This document shows, one piece after another, positions 1-7,127 of a stretch of 40,262 nucleotides of DNA. The notes under the pieces are model-generated. The model did no database searches. It saw nothing but the letters and a program-made list of their open reading frames with translations, and was not told where the DNA came from. Source of the stretch: Actinomycetota bacterium (GTDB taxonomy: Bacteria; Actinomycetota; Actinomycetes; Mycobacteriales; Micromonosporaceae); NCBI GenBank assembly GCA_005885555.1, contig VAWN01000075.1, positions 55,426 to 95,687 of the forward strand, written 5' to 3'. The position numbers were made by a program, and so were the translations under genes. Every line of letters starts with the position of its first letter. Within the stretch, counting starts at the first letter, position 1.

Positions 1-433
1 CGACGAACCAGACGCCGTCGATGCCCTGCCCGTCCACGTCGCCGGGACCGACGTCGCCGACGTAGTAGTACAGCGGCCAGTTGTTGTAGGTGGCCTGGGC
101 GGTACCCTCCGCGCGGGTGGTCTGCGACAGCAGCGCCTTGTCGGTACCGGAGCCGGCGACCGTGGCCTGCTTGCTGATCAGCGCCGGCCAGGTGGCGATG
201 CAGGAACCGGTACAGCTGCTGGTGCCGCCCTTGTCGTTGGTGAACGCGTAGAGCGTGCGACCGTCCTGGTCGGTCAGGATCGGGCCGAGGCTGGAGTCGG
301 CGATCCGCACCTGTGCCGGCGTGTTCTGGTGCGCGGCGGGCGCGGCCGGCGCGGCGCTGTGGTGGGACGCGCTGCTGCAGCCGGCGAGGCTGGCGACGAG
401 GGCGGCACCGAGCAACAGGATCCGGGTACGCAT
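1..433 (-). CDS. Secreted lipoprotein with COG4315-type repeats (3' end outside window)
   Basis: Reading the minus strand from the ATG at 433 gives MRTRILLLGAALVASLAGCS, a lipoprotein signal peptide with lipobox LAGC, so the mature protein should be lipid-anchored outside the membrane. After an Ala/His-rich linker comes a segment with ILTDQDGRTLYAF, then SCTGSCIATWPAL, which is the pattern of the 'secreted repeat of unknown function' family (COG4315/PF03640). The paired cysteines and W-P are typical of that repeat. An AAGGAG ribosome-binding site lies just upstream of the ATG. About 144 codons are visible and no stop is reached before the left edge. It is divergent from the CHRD-protein gene, and both products are exported, so they may share regulation (inference). 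Biochemical function is unknown for the family. Confidence 0.85.
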   Translation of the reverse strand, partial: MRTRILLLGAALVASLAGCSSASHHSAAPAAPAAHQNTPAQVRIADSSLGPILTDQDGRTLYAFTNDKGGTSSCTGSCIATWPALISKQATVAGSGTDKALLSQTTRAEGTAQATYNNWPLYYYVGDVGPGDVDGQGIDGVWFV

Positions 434-493
434 GGGGGGTCTCCTTCGATGGATGGGTCGCGATGTCGTCGGGCCACACGGAGCCCGGGGCCG

Positions 494-535
494 GCCGGTT
501 CAATTTTGGATTGATTCCAGAAAAGTTGAACCGGC
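494..535. promoter_or_regulatory. Long inverted repeat in the divergent promoter region
   Basis: Arms GCCGGTTCAA (494-503) and TTGAACCGGC (526-535) are exact reverse complements separated by 22 nt. The spacer is AT-rich in an otherwise very GC-rich region and adds a TTTT/AAAA pairing. It sits between the lipoprotein start (433) and the CHRD gene start (613), so it is a candidate operator or sigma-factor-related element for both genes. No bound protein can be named from sequence. Confidence 0.6.
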
Positions 536-612
536 GGCGGGTCCCGGCCCGTGTCACCGCCGACGTCCCAGGCACCCCGGCCGGGACACGGTGACCGAAA
601 GGAACCACGGCA

Positions 613-1773
613 ATGCGATTTCCCCGCCTCGCTCTGCTGGCCCCATACGCTCGCTTCGCGCCGCTCAGACGCGCCGTCTTCCCTCCTCGCTGGCGCTCGT
701 CAGTCCAGACGGCGCCGCGCCGCTCACACTCGCTCCCTCAGCTGGCGACCCTGGCGCTCGGTATCGGCCTGGTCGGCGCGGCGGCCCTGGTGGCGGCCCC
801 GGCCACGCCGGCACTCGCCGCCTACTCCGCGAGCTCCACGCCGTCCCCGGCGCCTGGGATGAACAACATGCCCGGCATGGACATGTCCGGGATGAACATG
901 GACCACGGCGCGATGCCGGCCACCGCTCCGGCGCCCAAGCAGGACCGGTCGGCAGGCATCCAGCGGTCCCGCCTGAAGCCGGTGTTCCTGTCGGCGAAGC
1001 TGGACGGCCGCCAGGAGGTCCAGGTACCCGGTAAGCCGCCGGTCGGCGACCCGAAGGGCAGCGCCACCGGGCTGATCCGGGTGCAGGGCGACCGCATCAC
1101 GTTCGCCTTCTCCTGGAAGGGCATCAGCGCCCCGACGCTGGGCCACATCCACCAGGGCGCCGCGGGCGTGAACGGCGACGTCAAGGTACCGCTGTTCGCC
1201 ACCCCGATGCCGGACAACATCACCGCGGCGGCCGGCGTGCTGACCGTCTCCGACCCGGCCATCGCGGACGCCTTGCGCGCCAACCCGAGCGGGTTCTACC
1301 TCAACCTGCACACCAAGGAGTTCCCCGGCGGTGCGGTGCGCGGCCAGCTGACCAAGCTGAACCGCCCGACCGACCTGCTCGACCTGCTCAACGGCGGCGT
1401 CGAGAAGGCGTTCCTCTCCGGCGACCAGGAGGTACCGGTGGCCGGCGGCCCGGCCGTCGGTGACCCGACCGGGCGCGCGGTCGCGCACATCACCGCGCGC
1501 GGCACCTCGGTCGGCTTCTCGTTCGCGTGGCTGGGCATCTCCCCCACCCTCGGTCACATCCACAAGGCGCCGTTCGGTGTCAACGGGCCGGTGGTCGTGC
1601 CGCTGTTCGCGAGCGCCATTCCGAGCACGGTGATCGCGGTGTCGGGTACCGTCAACGGCGTCGATCCGGCGCTCGTGAAGGACATCGCCGAGCACCCGGC
1701 GCAGTTCTACACCAACCTGCACACCGCGAACTTCCCCGGCGGGGCCGTGCGCGGCCAGCTGTTCCGCCACTGA
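613..1773 (+). CDS. Secreted protein with two CHRD domains and a Met/His-rich segment
   Basis: The 386-residue protein has two CHRD domains, roughly residues 115-255 and 262-385. Each shows the family patterns LGHIH, a late NLHT and PGGAVRGQL at its end. CHRD domains occur in extracellular bacterial proteins of unknown biochemical role. The N-terminus is a signal peptide with a hydrophobic core at about residues 45-70 ending in TPALAA. The first 45 residues are unusually long and Arg-rich, because the DNA there matches an intergenic repeat seen again at 20667. After the signal peptide comes the Met/His-rich stretch MNNMPGMDMSGMNMDH, similar to periplasmic copper-binding segments (inference). 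The start is supported by AAAGGAA upstream. A hairpin follows the stop. Confidence 0.85.
   Translation: MRFPRLALLAPYARFAPLRRAVFPPRWRSSVQTAPRRSHSLPQLATLALGIGLVGAAALVAAPATPALAAYSASSTPSPAPGMNNMPGMDMSGMNMDHGAMPATAPAPKQDRSAGIQRSRLKPVFLSAKLDGRQEVQVPGKPPVGDPKGSATGLIRVQGDRITFAFSWKGISAPTLGHIHQGAAGVNGDVKVPLFATPMPDNITAAAGVLTVSDPAIADALRANPSGFYLNLHTKEFPGGAVRGQLTKLNRPTDLLDLLNGGVEKAFLSGDQEVPVAGGPAVGDPTGRAVAHITARGTSVGFSFAWLGISPTLGHIHKAPFGVNGPVVVPLFASAIPSTVIAVSGTVNGVDPALVKDIAEHPAQFYTNLHTANFPGGAVRGQLFRH
650..728. repeat. Dispersed repeat, copy A, inside the CHRD leader coding sequence
   Basis: On the minus strand, 706-678 matches 20667-20694 on the plus strand over 28 nt with a single extra C; the shared word contains GACTGACGAGCGC and AGCGAGGAGGGAAG. 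Similarity continues more loosely on the 650 side (GCGAAGCGAGCG against GCGGAGCGAGCG). Copy A also holds a direct repeat GCGCCGCTCA at about 658 and 716. It lies in frame between the start codon and the hydrophobic core of the CHRD signal peptide. Confidence 0.65.
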
Positions 1774-1800
1774 GTGTTCCGCCATTGGGTGTTGCGTCAC

Positions 1801-1842
1801 CTGCCGCTGCTGCGCTGGTACCTACCGGCGCAGCAGCGGCAG
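1801..1842. terminator. Hairpin between convergent CHRD and tetR genes
   Basis: Perfect 15-bp arms CTGCCGCTGCTGCGC (1801-1815) and GCGCAGCAGCGGCAG (1828-1842) with a 12-nt loop that contains a GGTACC. It follows the CHRD stop and overlaps the last codons of tetR, so it may end transcription in both directions. There is no T-tract, so factor-independent termination is not certain. Confidence 0.65.
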
Positions 1843-2382
1843 CACTATGTGGTCGACGGTACGGGCGACGAAGTCCTCGTCCAGCGGTTCGCCGGTCAGC
1901 AGCAGCCGGTGCCAGACCAGCGCCTCGCAGACCTCCAGCAACGTGGCCGGGTCGACGTCGCCGACCGGTTCGCCACGGGCCCGCGCCCGCTCGACCAACC
2001 GACGCGCCTCGGCGAACCCGGGATCGACGATCCGGTCGCCCAGCAGCCGGCCCAGGTCCGGATCGGTACGGATGGCCGTGGTGAGCCCGGCGACCAGCGC
2101 GTGCTTGCGCCGTACCACACCGCAGAACGTGGTCAGCCCGGCGACCAGGTCGCCGCGCAGCGTTCCGGTGTCCGGCAGCGGCGGGTAGTCCAGCGCCAAC
2201 TGGTGCAGCAGCGCGGCGACCATCGCCGCCTTGCCGGTCCACCGCCGGTAGATGGTCGCCTTGCTGGCCCGGGCGCGGCGGGCCACCTCGTCGATGGACA
2301 TGCGGTCGTAGCCGACCTCGGTCAGCAGATCCTGTACCGCGTCCAGGATCGCCTGTTCCCGCGCGGGGTTGAGCGTCCTCAC
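1822..2382 (-). CDS. TetR family transcriptional regulator
   Basis: This 186-residue protein begins at a GTG (2382) whose bases overlap the stop of the upstream SDR gene (GTGA), so the two are translationally coupled. The N-terminus has a clear TetR DNA-binding domain: ILDAVQDLLTEVGYDRMSID, then VARRARASKATIYRRWTGKA as the helix-turn-helix. The rest is the usual helical ligand-binding domain. Longer upstream frames exist but enter the SDR gene and lack family similarity, so the GTG is preferred. The perfect 23-nt dyad at 3294-3316, between this operon and the thiolase gene, is the natural operator candidate (inference from position and symmetry). The ligand is unknown; an acyl-CoA or aromatic acid would suit the neighbours. 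Confidence 0.9.
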   Translation of the reverse strand: MRTLNPAREQAILDAVQDLLTEVGYDRMSIDEVARRARASKATIYRRWTGKAAMVAALLHQLALDYPPLPDTGTLRGDLVAGLTTFCGVVRRKHALVAGLTTAIRTDPDLGRLLGDRIVDPGFAEARRLVERARARGEPVGDVDPATLLEVCEALVWHRLLLTGEPLDEDFVARTVDHIVLPLLRR

Positions 2383-3275
2383 GTGCCCGCGAGCGCCCCG
2401 TATCTCACGCCGGTCAGCTCCTCGGACACCGTCCACAACCGTTGCGCCGCAACCGGATCCTGCGCCGCGGTCGAGGTGCCCACCCGGGTCGGGTACCCGC
2501 GCATCTCGCCGCGCCCGTCCGGGCCGAAGTACTCGCCGCCGCGCACGTCGGTCGCCGTCGCCGCGCACAGCGTCGGCAGCGCGCCCATCGTCGCCGGCTG
2601 CGCGATGAACAACTGGCCGAGCCGTACCCCCAGCGCCATCAACGGGTTCCCGTCGTGGCCCAGGTTCGTGGCCGCGAAGCCGGGGTGCGCGGCGACGCTG
2701 AGCAGGTTCACCCCGGCCGCGTCGGCCCGGCGCTGCAACTCGAACGTGAACAGCAGGTTGGCCAGCTTCGAGCGCCGGTAAGCGCCCATCTGGCCGTACG
2801 ACCGCTCGCTCATCAGATCATCGAAGTCGATGCTGCCCCGGTGGTGCTCGCCGCTGGACACGGTGACCACGCGCGGCCCGTTGCCCGAGGCCAGCAGCGC
2901 GGGCAGCAGCAGGCCGGTGAGCGCGAAGTGGCCGAGGTGGTTGGTGCCGAACTGCATCTCGAAGCCGTCGGCGGTCTCCCGGCGCGGGATCGCCATCACG
3001 CCGGCGTTGTTGACGAGCAGGTCGAGCGGGCCGGCGAAGCCTTCGGCGAAGGCCCGCACCGACGCCAGGTTCGCGAGGTCCAGCGGCAGCCACTCGGCTT
3101 TCAGCTGCGCCGCGGCTGCGCGGCCCTTCTCCTCGTTGCGGCTCGCGATGACGACCCGGGCGCCGTGGGCCACGAGCGCCGCCACCGTGTGGTACCCGAT
3201 GCCGCTGTTGCCGCCGGTCACCACGACGGTCCGGCCGGACAGGTCGGGGATGTCGTCCGCGGTCCAACGCGCCAT
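2379..3275 (-). CDS. Short-chain dehydrogenase/reductase (retinol-dehydrogenase-like)
   Basis: The 298-residue SDR shows the cofactor motif TGGNSGIG at about residues 20-27, NNAG at about 95, the catalytic Ser in VTVSSGEHH and YRRSK as the YxxxK motif. The overall pattern (FGTNHLGHFALTGLLLP) is that of oxidoreductases annotated as retinol dehydrogenase- or WWOX-like, probably NADP(H)-dependent. The start is fixed by GGAGGTGGAGAC before the ATG. It is first in a two-gene unit with tetR and divergent from the thiolase operon, with the dyad operator 19 bp upstream of its start. The substrate is not predictable. Its stop overlaps the tetR start. Confidence 0.88.
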   Translation of the reverse strand: MARWTADDIPDLSGRTVVVTGGNSGIGYHTVAALVAHGARVVIASRNEEKGRAAAAQLKAEWLPLDLANLASVRAFAEGFAGPLDLLVNNAGVMAIPRRETADGFEMQFGTNHLGHFALTGLLLPALLASGNGPRVVTVSSGEHHRGSIDFDDLMSERSYGQMGAYRRSKLANLLFTFELQRRADAAGVNLLSVAAHPGFAATNLGHDGNPLMALGVRLGQLFIAQPATMGALPTLCAATATDVRGGEYFGPDGRGEMRGYPTRVGTSTAAQDPVAAQRLWTVSEELTGVRYGALAGT

Positions 3276-3293
3276 GTCTCCACCTCCATATCG

Positions 3294-3316
3294 GTGTACG
3301 GTACGGTACCGTACAC
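3294..3316. promoter_or_regulatory. Perfect 23-nt inverted repeat, probable TetR operator
   Basis: The arms GTGTACGGTAC (3294-3304) and GTACCGTACAC (3306-3316) are exact reverse complements around one central G. The element lies in the 48-bp region between divergent SDR and thiolase genes and overlaps the likely -10 box of the thiolase promoter. Size, symmetry and position fit a TetR-family operator that would repress both transcription units. Confidence 0.8.
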
Positions 3317-3317
3317 T
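3312..3317 (+). promoter_or_regulatory. Candidate -10 box of a leaderless thiolase promoter
   Basis: TACACT fits the TANNNT consensus and ends six nucleotides before the GTG start at 3324, so transcription would begin at or next to the start codon. No ribosome-binding site is visible, which agrees with a leaderless mRNA. The box lies inside the dyad operator, so repressor binding would block it. Confidence 0.45.
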
Positions 3318-3323
3318 AGCCCG

Positions 3324-4490
3324 GTGATCGATGTGTACATCGCCGACGCGGTGCGTACCCCGATCGGCCGGTACGGTGGCGGCCTGGCCGGCGTCCGCCC
3401 CGACGACCTCGCCGCGACCGCGGTCGGCGCGCTGGTGGCCCGCCACCCTTCGCTCGATCCCGCCCGGATCGACGATGTCCTGCTCGGCGACGCCAACGGG
3501 GCCGGCGAGGACAACCGCAACGTCGCGCGGATGGCGGTACTGCTGGCCGGGCTGCCGCCGTCGGTACCGGCCGCGACCGTCAACCGGCTCTGCGGCTCGG
3601 GTCTGGAGGCGGTCATCGGGGCCGCGCGGGCCGTCGCGGTCGGCGACGCCTCGATCTGTGTGGCCGGTGGCGTCGAGTCGATGAGCCGGGCGCCCTGGGT
3701 GCTGCCCAAGCCCGATCGCGGGTACCCGCGGGAGCACGCCGAACTGTATTCGACCACGCTCGGCTGGCGGATGGTCAACCCGCAGATGCCTCCACAGTGG
3801 ACGGTCGCGCTCGGTGAGGGTGCGGAGATCCTCGCCGATCGGTACCACATCGACCGCGCGGCGCAGGACGCCTTCGCGCTGCGCAGCCACCAGCGGGCCG
3901 CCGCCGCGGACGTCAGCGACGAACTGGTACCGGTGCCCGGCGCGGACCTCAAGCAGGACGAGAGCATCCGGCCGGACACGTCGCTGGCCAAGCTCGCCGC
4001 GCTCAAGCCGGCGTTCCGGCCCGACGGCACCGTCACCGCCGGCAACTCCTCGCCGCTCAACGACGGCGCCGCCGCGCTGCTGCTGGCCGACCGCGCCGGC
4101 CTGTCCGCCGCCGGCGCCGGGCCGCTGGCCCGCATCGCCGCGAGCGCGGCCAGCGCGGTCGAGCCGCACCTGTTCGGCATCGCGCCGGTCGAGGCCGCAC
4201 GCCGCGCGCTCGCCCGCGCCGGCATCGGCTGGGCAGACCTCGCCGTGGTGGAACTCAACGAGGCGTTCGCCGCGCAGTCGCTGGCCTGCCTCGCGCAATG
4301 GCCGGAGCTCGACCCCGAACTGGTCAACCCGCAGGGCGGTGCGATCGCGATCGGGCATCCGCTGGGCTGCTCGGGCGCGCGCATCCTCGGCTCGCTGGCC
4401 TGGCAACTGCACCGCCGGGGTGGCGGTTGGGGGCTCGCCGCCATCTGCATCGGGGTCGGCCAAGGGCTCGCCGTGGTACTGGAGGCGTGA
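3324..4490 (+). CDS. Acetyl-CoA C-acyltransferase (beta-ketoadipyl-CoA thiolase-like)
   Basis: The 388-residue thiolase has the nucleophile Cys90 in NRLCGSGLEA, His345 in GHPLGCSGAR and the second acid/base Cys375 in CIGVGQG. The opening ADAVRTPIGRYGGGLAGVRP is the style of PcaF/PaaJ beta-ketoadipyl-CoA thiolases, which cleave 3-oxoadipyl-CoA to succinyl-CoA and acetyl-CoA. The following gene resembles PcaC, which supports a link to protocatechuate-like aromatic breakdown, but no ring-cleavage dioxygenase is nearby, so the true substrate may differ. The GTG start is preferred because of the leaderless promoter spacing; another in-frame GTG lies three codons later. The next gene starts immediately after its stop. 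Confidence 0.88.
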   Translation: MIDVYIADAVRTPIGRYGGGLAGVRPDDLAATAVGALVARHPSLDPARIDDVLLGDANGAGEDNRNVARMAVLLAGLPPSVPAATVNRLCGSGLEAVIGAARAVAVGDASICVAGGVESMSRAPWVLPKPDRGYPREHAELYSTTLGWRMVNPQMPPQWTVALGEGAEILADRYHIDRAAQDAFALRSHQRAAAADVSDELVPVPGADLKQDESIRPDTSLAKLAALKPAFRPDGTVTAGNSSPLNDGAAALLLADRAGLSAAGAGPLARIAASAASAVEPHLFGIAPVEAARRALARAGIGWADLAVVELNEAFAAQSLACLAQWPELDPELVNPQGGAIAIGHPLGCSGARILGSLAWQLHRRGGGWGLAAICIGVGQGLAVVLEA

Positions 4491-4874
4491 ATGGACGACG
4501 AAAGCCGTTACGCGCAAGGCATCGCGGTGCGGCGGGAGGTGCTCGGCGACGGATACGTCGACCGGGCGCTCGGCAACCGCGACGGGTTCACCGCCGAGTT
4601 CCAGGACCTGCTCACCCGGTACGCCTGGGGCGAGATCTGGTCCCGGCCCGGTCTGGATCGCCGCACCCGCAGCGTGATCACGCTGTCGGTGCTCGCCACG
4701 CTGCGGTACGAGCAGGAGTTCTGCACGCATGTGGAAGCCGCGCTGCGCAACGGGTTGAGCCGCGAGGAGATCCGCGAGGTGCTGCTGCAGGTCGCCGTCT
4801 ACGCCGGGGTACCTGCCGCGAACCGCGCCTTCGAGCTAGCCGCCCGGGTGCTGAATGACGCTGCTCCAGCGTAA
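4491..4874 (+). CDS. pcaC: Carboxymuconolactone decarboxylase-like protein (PcaC-type)
   Basis: The 127-residue protein matches the carboxymuconolactone decarboxylase/AhpD-like fold throughout: GLDRRTRSVITLSVLATL, then EFCTHVEAALRNGLSREEI, then VLLQVAVYAGVPAANRAF. These correspond to the PcaC pattern, including the conserved His and the GVPAA motif. PcaC converts 4-carboxymuconolactone to 3-oxoadipate enol-lactone. The ATG directly follows the thiolase stop, so both are in one operon. Its 3' end overlaps the convergent gene by 39 bp. Assignment to this subgroup rather than a related stress-type AhpD-like protein is by residue pattern only. Confidence 0.8.
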   Translation: MDDESRYAQGIAVRREVLGDGYVDRALGNRDGFTAEFQDLLTRYAWGEIWSRPGLDRRTRSVITLSVLATLRYEQEFCTHVEAALRNGLSREEIREVLLQVAVYAGVPAANRAFELAARVLNDAAPA

Positions 4875-5621
4875 CCACCAGGGTGTGCGCAGGGACGCGC
4901 GAACCGCATCGACGGCGTCGTGCAGTTCCTCGTGGTACTCGAACACGTCGACGCGATCCAGGTCGACACCGCATTCGCGCTGCCGCGCACGGATCAGACC
5001 CTCGTGCGGGTACGTCGAGATGGATACCGGGAAGGCGAACGGGTCGAGGTCGGGAGCGCGGGCCAGGAGCACGTTGACCGGGTCGTGCTCGCCATCGGGG
5101 TCACCGTCACCGATGTGAATCCAGTTGTTGTACGGCGAGCGGAAGTACACCCCTGCCGCGAACCCCTTCGTCCATTCGGTGAACAACGCCGCGAGGCTGG
5201 CGGCGGCACGAGCCGGGTTGACCTCGTCGGGGTCGATCTGGTAGCGCCAGATCTCCCCCTCGTTGCCCTCGGCCAGCACGAACGTGTAGACGATGTGGTC
5301 GTACACGAGGATCGGCAGCTGATGCCGCCAGTGGAAGGGTGTCCCGAGCGAGAGGGACAGGAAGCCCAGCAGGTCGTCCACGCCGGTCGAGGAATCCAGC
5401 AGGTGCATGCCGCCGGGAAAGACCCGTCCGTTCGGCAGGCCCGCTGACCTGAGCCAGATCAGTTGCTCGGGGATGTGGTCCACGTCGAGGATCGGGCACA
5501 GCTCATCGGGAGACAGTCCGCCGTTCGGGTCACCGTCAACGGGCCAGGGGACACCGAAGGCCGTCGCCGCCGCGCGGTAGTCCTCCAGTGCACCATGCAG
5601 AACGCGCATGTCGTCGAGCAC
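4836..5621 (-). CDS. SMI1/KNR4 (SUKH)-like protein, tentative
   Basis: The 261-residue soluble protein has no signal peptide or membrane segment. The central part (IPEQLIWLRSAGLPNG, then LLDSSTGVDDLLGFLSLS) and the later EGEIWRYQIDPDEVNPAR, then LFTEWTKGFAAGVYF resemble actinobacterial proteins annotated as SMI1/KNR4 family. SUKH proteins often act as immunity partners of secreted toxins, but no toxin gene is next to it. The C-terminal RARQRECGVDLDRVDVFEYH, then EELHDAVDAVRASL is charged. The start may be the GTG at 5621 or the ATG four codons later; no strong ribosome-binding site separates them. It converges on and overlaps pcaC. Function is inferred from general resemblance only. Confidence 0.55.
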   Translation of the reverse strand: MLDDMRVLHGALEDYRAAATAFGVPWPVDGDPNGGLSPDELCPILDVDHIPEQLIWLRSAGLPNGRVFPGGMHLLDSSTGVDDLLGFLSLSLGTPFHWRHQLPILVYDHIVYTFVLAEGNEGEIWRYQIDPDEVNPARAAASLAALFTEWTKGFAAGVYFRSPYNNWIHIGDGDPDGEHDPVNVLLARAPDLDPFAFPVSISTYPHEGLIRARQRECGVDLDRVDVFEYHEELHDAVDAVRASLRTPWWLRWSSVIQHPGG

Positions 5622-5839
5622 CGCTCGATTGTCCCGGACGGTTCGGCATCCGGTGGGTCACCACGGCACCGGTTGCGTCGTAGGCGCCGGGGATCGGAGG
5701 AGTGGCCCCTCGTCGTCGTCTTCGCCACCTGCGTGGGACAGCGCAACGACGCGAGATCCATCGAACATGTGTTCGATGCCCTCCGGCATCCGGCAGGCCG
5801 GTGAAGCTCTGCGGCGGGGCCGGCGTCGGCTGACTCTGG

Positions 5840-5845
5840 CAGGAT
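5840..5845 (+). promoter_or_regulatory. Candidate -10 box of a leaderless promoter
   Basis: CAGGAT, a common actinobacterial -10 form, ends seven nucleotides before the ATG at 5853. No ribosome-binding site precedes that ATG. The 231-bp gap 5622-5852 shows nothing else recognisable. Confidence 0.4.
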
Positions 5846-5852
5846 CGAGCGC

Positions 5853-6704
5853 ATGGACATCGGTATCGGACTGCCGAACACCCTCGCCGTTCCCGGAACC
5901 GTCATCGCCGAATGGGCACGCCGCGCCGAAGCCCGCGGCTTCACCGCGCTGGCGACCATCGACCGGATCGTGTACCCGACCTTCGACTCGCTGACCTCGC
6001 TCGCGGTCGCCGCCGGTGCGACCTCGACCATCGGGCTGCTCACCGACATCCTGCTCGGCCCGGTGTACCCGCCGGTCCTGCTCGCCAAGACCACGGCGAG
6101 CCTGGCCGCGATGTCGGGTGGCCGGCTGACGCTCGGCATCGCCGTCGGCGGCCGGCCCGACGACTACGCCGCGGTCGACCGGCCGTTCGCGCGGCGCGGC
6201 CGGCTGATGGACGAGACGCTCGACCTGCTGACCCGGGCCTGGGCCGGGGAGAACGTCACCGGCGACGATTTCCCGGTCACCCCTGATGTGCCCGGATCCC
6301 GGGTACCCATTCTCATCGGCGGCACCACCGACGCGGCGGTGCGTCGCGTCGTGGCCTACGGCGACGGCTGGACCGCGGGTGGCGGCGGCCCGGCGATGGC
6401 CGCACCGCTGGTCGACAAGGTCCGGCAGGCCTGGCAGGAGGCGGGCCGCGAGGGCGAACCGCGGATCGCCGCGCTGGTCTACTACGGGCTCGGCGACACG
6501 GAGGCCTCGCAGGCGTCGCTGCTGCGGTACTACGGCTTCCTCGGCGACTGGGCGAAGGCGATCTCCGATGGTGCGGTGCGTACCCCGCAGGCCGCCAAGG
6601 ACATCGCCCGCGACTTCGCCGGCATCGGCATGACCGAGGTGCACTTCATCCCGACGGTCGCCGACATTGACGAGGTGGACCGGCTCGCCGACGCGGTGCG
6701 GTAG
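5853..6704 (+). CDS. LLM class (luciferase-like) flavin-dependent oxidoreductase
   Basis: The 283-residue protein starts MDIGIGLPNTLAVPGTVIAE and shows the bacterial-luciferase-like TIM-barrel signature: EWARRAEARGFTAL, then IGLLTDILLGPVYPPVLLAK, SGGRLTLGIAVGGRPDDY and VPILIGGTTDAAVRRV. Such enzymes use FMNH2 or F420; the pattern is that of the putative F420-dependent group common in actinomycetes. Substrate cannot be predicted. It is a single gene, with a possible leaderless promoter. Its 3' end overlaps the antisense decayed regulator reading frame at 6646-6704. Confidence 0.85.
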   Translation: MDIGIGLPNTLAVPGTVIAEWARRAEARGFTALATIDRIVYPTFDSLTSLAVAAGATSTIGLLTDILLGPVYPPVLLAKTTASLAAMSGGRLTLGIAVGGRPDDYAAVDRPFARRGRLMDETLDLLTRAWAGENVTGDDFPVTPDVPGSRVPILIGGTTDAAVRRVVAYGDGWTAGGGGPAMAAPLVDKVRQAWQEAGREGEPRIAALVYYGLGDTEASQASLLRYYGFLGDWAKAISDGAVRTPQAAKDIARDFAGIGMTEVHFIPTVADIDEVDRLADAVR

Positions 6705-7127
6705 GCGCCGGCGCGCCGGCTGCCGCGATCACGGCCGCGAAGGCCGGTCCGTGCCAGGCGGCGAGCAGGTGCAGGGTGAGGTCGATGCCGCTGGCGATGC
6801 CGGCCGAGGTGACCACCCGGCCGTCGACGACGTAGAGCGTGTCGCGCAGTACCGTCGCCGCCGGGTACCGCCGCGCCAGCGCGTCCTGCAGCGTGTGGTG
6901 GGTGGTGCACCGGCGCCCGTCGAGCAGGCCGGCCCGGGCCAGCGCGAAGGCACCGGAGCAGACGCTCGCGACGGTACCCCTTGTGCGGTTTGGATTTCCT
7001 CCCGCTCGCCCACGTAGTGCAGTGCGTAGTCCGCGCCCAGGTCGATCGCGGTGGAGAACGCCTGCGCCGGCCCGGCCAGGTCGAGCAGGTGCAGCCGCGG
7101 CGCGAGCAGGAAGACGACGGCCGTCAC
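6646..7127 (-). pseudogene. Remnant of a GlxA-family (DJ-1/PfpI plus AraC) regulator
   Basis: From the GTG at 7127, overlapping the upstream stop as GTGA, the frame reads TAVVFLLAPRLHLLDLAGPA, then QAFSTAIDLGADYALHYVGE, and reaches QTAQGV, the normal start of a GlxA DJ-1/PfpI-like domain. The similarity then stops at a GGGGTACC and resumes in another frame with TVASVCSGAFALARAGLLDG, RRCTTHHTLQDAL and VTSAGIASGIDLTLHLLAAW, the normal second half of the domain. Roughly 50-60 residues between are missing and the frame is changed. The C-terminal AraC helix-turn-helix is absent; the second frame ends at 6646 inside the antisense oxidoreductase gene. The gene is therefore very likely non-functional. 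The intact ancestor was probably an operon partner of the cysteine hydrolase. Confidence 0.8.

Noticed and set aside
2379-4730. Very long minus-strand open frame covering the thiolase region and reading into the SDR
   Set aside because: Only the part from 3275 down to 2379 has SDR similarity; the rest is antisense to the thiolase and is a product of high GC content.
5622-5852. Possible short gene between the SUKH-like gene and the LLM oxidoreductase
   Set aside because: Short frames exist but have no ribosome-binding site or family pattern.
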